Source: CBIFVZ01 sp966185765 (GTDB lineage: Bacteria; Pseudomonadota; Gammaproteobacteria; Enterobacterales; Enterobacteriaceae). Taken from it: DNA of 17,782 nucleotides. How positions within the stretch are numbered: the first letter of the stretch is position 1; every line of letters starts with the position of its first letter. The position numbers were made by a program, and so were the translations under genes. Where the stretch lies: contig CBIFVZ010000076.1 in NCBI GenBank assembly GCA_966185765.1, positions 1 through 17,782 on the forward strand, given 5' to 3'. Below are positions 13,442 through 17,782 of this stretch, piece by piece. A model generated the notes under the pieces. The model was not told the origin of the DNA. It worked only from the letters and a program-made list of their open reading frames with translations, and made no database searches.

Positions 13442-14179
13442 TTAATTAAGTATCAGGCTACGTTCAGCGGGATGCGTGGCAAAGCGCATCATGCGGTTGC
13501 CTGCGCAGTTGTTACGGCTATCTGGTGCGGGGAGCGCCTGCCAGCCACTTCGGCAGTCAAACTCCCACAAGCGCAGTGTATCAACACCAGGCGAAGCACA
13601 CAGTGACCATATCAGAACATCTTCTGCATCGCACAGCGCTTCAACGCGGCGATTACTGTTAACCCGCAACCTGCCTGCGCTGGGTGAGATCTGAATATCC
13701 CCACAATAATTCTCTGAAAGTTTGCGGATGCTCTGGTGCAGAGTGGTCAGTTGCAGGCGTGCTTCCCAGGGGTCTTGCTGATTGTTGATCCAGATGGTTT
13801 CGCTGCGGGTGAAGTTGCTTTCATTATGGTTTGCATAGTGGGAGCTAAAATGGCCTGACGCGTGATTCAGGGTCATATCCAGCCCGCACAAGCCATCAGT
13901 ACTGAGCGCTACGCCGGTCATATTGCCAGCCCAGGCCTGGGAAAAGGCGGGCAGTGTTGTATCGGAGAAGGCGGGTTTTCCATCACGAATGATGATTGAG
14001 GGCAACTGATCAATACCATAAAGCATGAAAATCAACTCTGCCAGCAGTGCGTGAGAGGCGAGATAGCGCTCACGATGATGTTCTGGCAATTCTCGTGCCC
14101 ATGCATGGCATTCAGGCGAAAGCCGGGTTGATGTCAGGTTTTGAGGGCGAATAATCCCTCTTGCAAAATGGGTTGCCAT
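13442..14179 (-). CDS. yieE: 4'-phosphopantetheinyl transferase superfamily protein YieE
   Basis: The 245-residue protein aligns with E. coli YieE (MATHFARGI start, FMLYGI near 51-56, AGNMTGVAL near 84-92, EALCDAEDVLIWS, and RMMRFA near the end). The superfamily transfers phosphopantetheine from CoA to carrier proteins. The first metal motif is present as CGLDM (Asp101). The second motif, usually W/F-x-x-KEA-x-x-K, is changed: WINNQQDPWEA keeps Glu139 and Ala140 but has no lysine before the glutamate. Activity is therefore uncertain. No carrier protein or synthase gene is nearby. GGAG six bases before the ATG at 14179 supports the start. It is likely co-transcribed with chrR. E. coli has yidZ upstream; here a pirin remnant lies there instead. 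Confidence 0.88.
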   Translation of the reverse strand: MATHFARGIIRPQNLTSTRLSPECHAWARELPEHHRERYLASHALLAELIFMLYGIDQLPSIIIRDGKPAFSDTTLPAFSQAWAGNMTGVALSTDGLCGLDMTLNHASGHFSSHYANHNESNFTRSETIWINNQQDPWEARLQLTTLHQSIRKLSENYCGDIQISPSAGRLRVNSNRRVEALCDAEDVLIWSLCASPGVDTLRLWEFDCRSGWQALPAPDSRNNCAGNRMMRFATHPAERSLILN

Positions 14180-14518
14180 TTCTCGCTCCGTGATAATGGT
14201 CAGGGCGTAGTTATCGCCGCTGCAAAATGCCCCGGAGGAGGCTACATAGCCAGACGGTGATAGATACTTTTTAGTTCCTGTTACTTGTTTTGCAAGCCAG
14301 AAACTGTCCCTTTACAAATAATTGAATCCTTTCAATGCCAGAATCCTTGCTGGCAAACCTAGTGTGTCATTACGCTCAACGGAAATCTATACACCCAATC
14401 TTCATTGGAATTGGGTAATTCCGAAAATGACGCAAATGCGATGAATTTTTTTCATAAAGGCGATTGCGGACATAACACGTTAAGGAAAACATTCGCGTTT
14501 CAGGATGACAGGAGCCTG
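14180..14518. other. Divergent gap upstream of yieE and the pirin remnant
   Basis: No gene is supported. It should hold the yieE promoter on the minus strand and the promoter of the pirin-ycaC unit on the plus strand. Dyads are seen: TGCCAG (14336-14341) with CTGGCA (14350-14355), and ACCCAAT (14393-14399) with ATTGGGT (14410-14416). TATACA at 14388-14393 is a possible plus-strand -10 without a good -35. The region is AT-rich and any N-terminal pirin coding sequence is not recognisable here. Confidence 0.5.
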
Positions 14519-14951
14519 ATGGCAACTCCTGCCAACAACGGTGATGGGAGAAAGGCACGTCTCATGATGAACGAGGCACTGCGCCAGATAGCAGTAGATG
14601 GCCGGATGAGTCGGTACGGCTTTAACGCACACTGCTATGCTGATAATGGACAGTGGGCAGCTTGAGTTTGCCCGTTCTTGCTGGCTGGACCGCCATTGTT
14701 GTTGTCCGAAGTGGGCCGTTGCGGGTCAATGGTCGGATGCTTACACCGGGACAGACTGCCTTTTTTCTCAGACCGAAAGCAGGATTAAGTTTGAGGCATT
14801 ACAAGATTGCGATCTGCTGGTTCTGGGTGGAGAACCCATTGATGAACCCGTGGTGGGCTATGGTCCTTTTGTTATGAATAGTAAGGCTGAAATTAAGATA
14901 GCTACCGTAAACTTTCAGATGGGGAAGTTTTGCTATTTAACAACCAGTTAG
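14519..14951 (+). pseudogene. Decayed pirin-family protein gene (C-terminal part, frameshifted)
   Basis: Three frames together read like the C-terminal half of a pirin (bicupin, iron-dependent quercetinase-like or regulatory protein). Frame one starts at ATG 14519, with AGGAG just upstream (MATPANNGDGR), and stops near 14665. Frame two, from about 14653, reads AGWTAIVVVRSGPLRVNG and then LTPGQTAFF. At a T6 tract (14761-14766) the pirin-like reading moves to frame three: SQTE, then FEALQDCDLLVLGGEPIDEP and VVGYGPFVMN, the family's C-terminal signature, ending NFQMGKFCYL near the TAG at 14949-14951. Adding one T to the tract would join frames two and three. The N-terminal cupin with the metal-binding histidines is absent. 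An intact ycaC-like gene follows after 54 bases, a common neighbour of pirins. The exact 5' limit is uncertain. Confidence 0.75.
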
Positions 14952-15005
14952 CTGCGATAAGAGATTAGTCGTCCGTCTCACACCATTCATTTAAGGAAAA
15001 TTGTA

Positions 15006-15632
15006 ATGAGCAAACCCTATGTTCGTTTAGACAAAAATGATGCTGCGGTTCTTATGGTTGACCATCAGGCAGGTCTGTTATCACTGGTACGTGATATCGA
15101 ACCGGATAAGTTTAAAAATAACGTTCTGGCACTCGCGGATTGTGCCAGATATTTTACATTGCCAACGATACTGACCACGAGCTTTGAGAGCGGCCCAAAT
15201 GGTCCTCTGGTTCCTGAACTAAAAGAAATGTTCCCTGACGTGCCTTACATCGCGCGACCCGGTCAGATTAATGCCTGGGATAACGAAGATTTTGTGCGTG
15301 CGGTTAAGGCCACAGGCAAAAAACAACTTATCATTGCTGGCGTGGTGACAGAGGTTTGTGTCGCGTTTCCTGCACTTTCAGCAATTGAAGAAGGGTTTGA
15401 GGTATTTGTTGTTGCCGATGCGTCAGGCACATTTAACCCTATGACACGTGATGCAGCCTGGGCAAGGATGTCGGCGGCGGGTGTTCAGATGATGACCTGG
15501 TTTGGATTGGCTTGCGAGCTTCATCGCGACTGGCGTAATGACATTGAAGGGCTGGCGACACTGTTCTCAAACCATATCCCTGACTACCGAAACCTTATCA
15601 GTAGCTATAACACCTTCCAGCCAGCAAAATAA
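15006..15632 (+). CDS. YcaC-type isochorismatase-family cysteine hydrolase
   Basis: The 208-residue protein is nearly colinear with E. coli YcaC, a cytoplasmic isochorismatase-like hydrolase of unknown natural substrate that forms a ring-shaped oligomer. The family active-site residues are present: Asp19 (VDHQAGL), Arg84 (IARPGQINAW) and nucleophile Cys118 (AGVVTEVCVAFPAL). The C-terminus WRNDIEGLATLFSNHIPDYR is a YcaC hallmark. AAGGA at 14993-14997 precedes the ATG by eight bases. The E. coli ycaC gene lies elsewhere, so this is a relocated copy or a paralogue. It follows a broken pirin gene, suggesting a former two-gene unit in which only the hydrolase is kept. It is convergent with mnmE. 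Confidence 0.93.
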   Translation: MSKPYVRLDKNDAAVLMVDHQAGLLSLVRDIEPDKFKNNVLALADCARYFTLPTILTTSFESGPNGPLVPELKEMFPDVPYIARPGQINAWDNEDFVRAVKATGKKQLIIAGVVTEVCVAFPALSAIEEGFEVFVVADASGTFNPMTRDAAWARMSAAGVQMMTWFGLACELHRDWRNDIEGLATLFSNHIPDYRNLISSYNTFQPAK

Positions 15633-15651
15633 TCGGCAGAATCATGCATCT

Positions 15652-15679
15652 GCCTGAGCCACCTTCTGTTGGCTCAGGC
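15652..15679 (+). terminator. Hairpin after the ycaC-like gene
   Basis: GCCTGAGCCA (15652-15661), loop CCTTCTGT, TGGCTCAGGC (15670-15679): a perfect 10-bp stem 20 bases after the stop codon. A smaller dyad, GGCAGA/TCTGCC, precedes it. Only TT follows on the plus strand, so it is a weak or stabilising terminator, possibly used by both convergent genes. Confidence 0.6.
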
Positions 15680-15790
15680 TTATCCCACTTTCCCTGTTCT
15701 TCTCCAGGAACAATGGGCGTTACCTTTATTGTGTGCAAACAAGAAAGGATATTTTACTGTCTTTACACTCTTAATTGAGTCGAAAAGAGA

Positions 15791-17155
15791 CTACTTACCA
15801 ATACAGAAACTGGAGAAGATACGGCCCAGCAGATCGTCGGACGTAAATTCACCGGTGATTTCACTTAACTGCTGTTGCGCAAGGCGCAGCTCTTCCGCCA
15901 GTAGCTCACCCGCGCGTGCGCCAAGTAGCTGGTCTTTACCCTGCTGAAGATGCATTGCCGCCAGCTCCAGCGCCTGCAGGTGGCGGCGGCGGGCAAGAAA
16001 GCCGCCTTCCATGCTGGTGTCAAAGCCCATACAGTTTTTGAGATGCTCGCGCAGTGCGTCAATGCCATCACCGCTGCGTGCCGACAGGCGAATCAGTGAG
16101 TGGTTATTCACTTCGCTCAGTCCTGGCGTTTCACCGGTAATGTCCGCCTTGTTGCGCACGACCGTTACCGGCAGGCGTGACGGTAAACGGGCCATAAAAT
16201 CAGGCCAGATCTGTGCCGGGTCGGTGGCATCGGTGGTTGTGCCATCAACCATAAACAGCACGCGATCGGCCTGCTCGATTTCCTGCCAGGCGCGCTCAAT
16301 CCCGATGCGTTCTACTTCGTCGCTGGCCGCACGCAGCCCTGCGGTATCAATGATGTGCAGCGGCATGCCGTCAATGTGCACCTGCTCGCGCAGCACGTCG
16401 CGTGTGGTACCCGCAATATCGGTCACTATCGCCGCTTCACGACCTGCCAGTGCGTTCAGCAGGCTGGATTTCCCGGCATTGGGCCGCCCGGCAATCACCA
16501 CTTTCATGCCTTCACGCAGCAGGCTGCCCTGGCGTGCCTCGGCACGCACGGCATCAAGATCGGTAATAACGTTATTTAGCTGAGCCTCAATTTTGCCATC
16601 CGACAGGAAGTCGATTTCCTCATCCGGAAAGTCGATAGCCGCTTCAACAAAGATTCGCAGGTGAGTGAGTGCTTCCACAAGCGTATTGACGCGAGTGGAA
16701 AATGCACCCTGAAGCGAGTTCATGGCCGAGCGTGCCGCCTGCTCTGAACTGGCATCAATCAGATCGGCAATCGCTTCTGCCTGGGCCAGATCCAGTTTGT
16801 CGTTAAGAAAAGCACGCTCTGAGAATTCGCCTGGACGGGCAATGCGCACGCCCGGCAGGGTAAGAATGCTTCTGAGCAGCATATCGAGAATTACCGGACC
16901 GCCGTGGCCCTGCAATTCCAGCACGTCTTCACCGGTAAAGGAGTTAGGGCCAGGAAACCAGAGCGCAATACCCTGGTCCAGCACGCCGCCGCTGGTGTCG
17001 TTAAACGCAAGATAGTCGGCGTAGCGTGGTTTTGGCAGTTTACCCAGCACCGCTTGTGCAACTTCACGCGCCCGGCTACCGGAGATGCGCAGGATACCCA
17101 CGCCGCCGCGTCCGGGAGGTGTGGCCTGGGCGATAATGGTGTCGCTATGGCTCAT
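15791..17155 (-). CDS. mnmE: tRNA uridine-5-carboxymethylaminomethyl modification GTPase
   Basis: MnmE, with MnmG, installs the cmnm5 group on the wobble uridine of several tRNAs in a GTP- and tetrahydrofolate-dependent reaction. The start at 17155 gives 454 residues beginning MSHSDTIIAQATPPGRGGVG, as in E. coli; an upstream ATG adding 22 residues is not supported. The folate-binding N-terminal domain (about 1-118) is followed by a helical domain. The inserted G domain has G1 GRPNAGKS (223-230), the K-loop with GTTRD (249-253), G3 DTAG (270-273) and G4 NKAD (335-338). The C-terminus CIGK carries the essential Cys451. The ribosome site is weak. It lies 122 bases downstream of yidC, past a terminator, so it needs readthrough or its own promoter. 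Confidence 0.98.
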   Translation of the reverse strand: MSHSDTIIAQATPPGRGGVGILRISGSRAREVAQAVLGKLPKPRYADYLAFNDTSGGVLDQGIALWFPGPNSFTGEDVLELQGHGGPVILDMLLRSILTLPGVRIARPGEFSERAFLNDKLDLAQAEAIADLIDASSEQAARSAMNSLQGAFSTRVNTLVEALTHLRIFVEAAIDFPDEEIDFLSDGKIEAQLNNVITDLDAVRAEARQGSLLREGMKVVIAGRPNAGKSSLLNALAGREAAIVTDIAGTTRDVLREQVHIDGMPLHIIDTAGLRAASDEVERIGIERAWQEIEQADRVLFMVDGTTTDATDPAQIWPDFMARLPSRLPVTVVRNKADITGETPGLSEVNNHSLIRLSARSGDGIDALREHLKNCMGFDTSMEGGFLARRRHLQALELAAMHLQQGKDQLLGARAGELLAEELRLAQQQLSEITGEFTSDDLLGRIFSSFCIGK

Positions 17156-17222
17156 AAACGTTCTCGATTGTGTACCTGATTGATGCCTACAGTGTGGCAT
17201 TGTCTCACTGTAGTACGGCAAT

Positions 17223-17248
17223 AAAAAAGGCGGTCATGCGACCGCCTT
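17223..17248 (-). terminator. Terminator between yidC and mnmE (minus strand)
   Basis: AAGGCGGTC (17227-17235), ATGC, GACCGCCTT (17240-17248) form a 9-bp stem. On the minus strand it is followed by a T6 tract (the A residues at 17223-17228). It starts about 30 bases past the yidC stop codon. Confidence 0.88.
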
Positions 17249-17277
17249 CTGAGTTAACTCTGGTCCTGCTTACGCTG

Positions 17278-17782
17278 TCAGGATTTTTTCTCGCGGCTGT
17301 GCAGGCCACGTTTTTCCAGACCACGGTAGATAAGCTGCTGTTGCAGGATGGTCACCAGGTTACTGACGATATAGTACAGCACCAGACCTGACGGGAACCA
17401 CAGGAAGAAGACCGTAAAGATAACCGGCATCCAGGTCATTATCTTCTGCTGCATCGGGTCGGTTACTGTGGTCGGTGACATCTTCTGAATGAAGAACATC
17501 GTCACGCCCATCAGAATCGGCAGGATATAGTACGGGTCCTGCGCAGAAAGGTCATGGATCCACAACGCGAACGGCGCGTGGCGCAGTTCAACTGAACCCA
17601 TCAGCATGTAGTACAGCGCCAGGAAGATAGGCATCTGAATCAGCAGTGGGAAGCAGCCGCCCAGCGGGTTAACCTTCTCAGACTTGTACAGCGCCATCAT
17701 TTCCTGGCTGATACGCTGCTTGTCATCACCCAGACGCTCGCGCATAGCCTGAATCTTCGGCTGCAGCATACGCATCTTCGCC
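17278..17782 (-). CDS. yidC: Membrane protein insertase YidC, C-terminal part (5' end outside the window)
   Basis: YidC inserts and folds inner-membrane proteins, alone or with SecYEG, including the c subunit of ATP synthase. The window holds about 167 C-terminal residues; the reading frame stays open to the edge (AKMRMLQPKIQ upstream of the first visible Met). Seen are the cytoplasmic coiled-coil hairpin (PKIQAMRERLGDDKQRISQEMMALYKSEKVNPLGG), helix CFPLLIQMPIFLALYYML, the periplasmic loop, a helix near YYILPILMGVTMFFI, and the last helices around IMTWMPVIFTVFFLWFPSGLVLYYIV. The tail is basic (EKRGLHSREKKS), as usual for ribosome contact. The gene lies upstream of mnmE on the same strand, as in E. 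coli. Confidence 0.98.
   Translation of the reverse strand, partial: AKMRMLQPKIQAMRERLGDDKQRISQEMMALYKSEKVNPLGGCFPLLIQMPIFLALYYMLMGSVELRHAPFALWIHDLSAQDPYYILPILMGVTMFFIQKMSPTTVTDPMQQKIMTWMPVIFTVFFLWFPSGLVLYYIVSNLVTILQQQLIYRGLEKRGLHSREKKS

Noticed and set aside
14405..14518. Upstream extension of the pirin remnant from an ATG-less start near 14405
   Set aside because: The residues before 14519 do not look like a pirin, and the better ribosome site (AGGAG) serves 14519.
15633..15790. Remnant of tnaC or tnaA next to mnmE
   Set aside because: No tna-like peptide or leader could be read in any frame; only hairpins are present.
16011..16583. 190-codon plus-strand ORF inside mnmE
   Set aside because: Antisense to the MnmE G domain; its composition (rich in Ser, Arg, Ala) is typical of a shadow frame.
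1..17782. CRISPR array, tRNA, rRNA, prophage or insertion sequence
   Set aside because: No repeat-spacer pattern, no cloverleaf or rRNA sequence, and no transposase or phage-like protein was seen.

Overview
The window is chromosomal DNA from a gamma-proteobacterium of the family Enterobacteriaceae. Almost every protein aligns end to end, at the same length, with its Escherichia coli counterpart (AtpC 139 aa, GlmU 456, GlmS 609, PstS 346, PstC 319, PstA 296, PstB 257, PhoU 241, YieH 221, ChrR 188, MnmE 454). The gene order is the E. coli atp-glm-pst-...-mnmE-yidC order near the replication origin. It is not E. coli itself: there is no tryptophanase operon, mdtL or yidZ between yieE and mnmE, no bgl genes after phoU, and no cbrB between cbrC and yieH. 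Genus cannot be fixed from this sequence alone.

Layout. Positions 1-505 hold the end of the ATP synthase operon (3' end of atpD, atpC, terminator). Positions 814-4232 hold glmU and glmS, the two UDP-GlcNAc precursor enzymes, preceded by a regulatory gap with NagC-like palindromes; a strong hairpin terminator sits between them and glmS has a structured leader. The 3' end of glmS carries the Tn7 target attTn7. Just beyond it is an AT-rich minus-strand gene for a small exported coiled-coil protein that I do not recognise, then an orphan minus-strand terminator. Positions 5063-9708 are the complete phosphate regulon operon pstSCAB-phoU, with two textbook Pho boxes and a 24-bp perfect palindrome between pstS and pstC.

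The minus-strand cluster 9738-11127 holds yieH, cbrC and a possible 28-residue ORF. The divergent adenine permease gene adeP (plus strand) shares a promoter gap containing a PurR-like box with yieH. adeP converges on the minus-strand pair yieE-chrR. The adeP/chrR gap is unusually structured: five hairpins in about 190 bp, bounded by two identical 21-bp palindromes whose T-tracts face outward, so the two 3' ends should overlap.

Positions 14180-15632 are the accessory part of the window: a decayed, frameshifted pirin-family gene followed by an intact YcaC-type isochorismatase-like hydrolase, standing where E. coli has yidZ-mdtL-tnaBAC. The window closes with mnmE and the 3' part of yidC on the minus strand.

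I found no RNA genes, CRISPR array, insertion sequence or prophage, and no clear novel multi-gene system. The points most worth a second look are the crossed terminators of adeP/chrR, the coiled-coil gene beside attTn7, the orphan terminator upstream of pstS, and the pirin-ycaC replacement locus.
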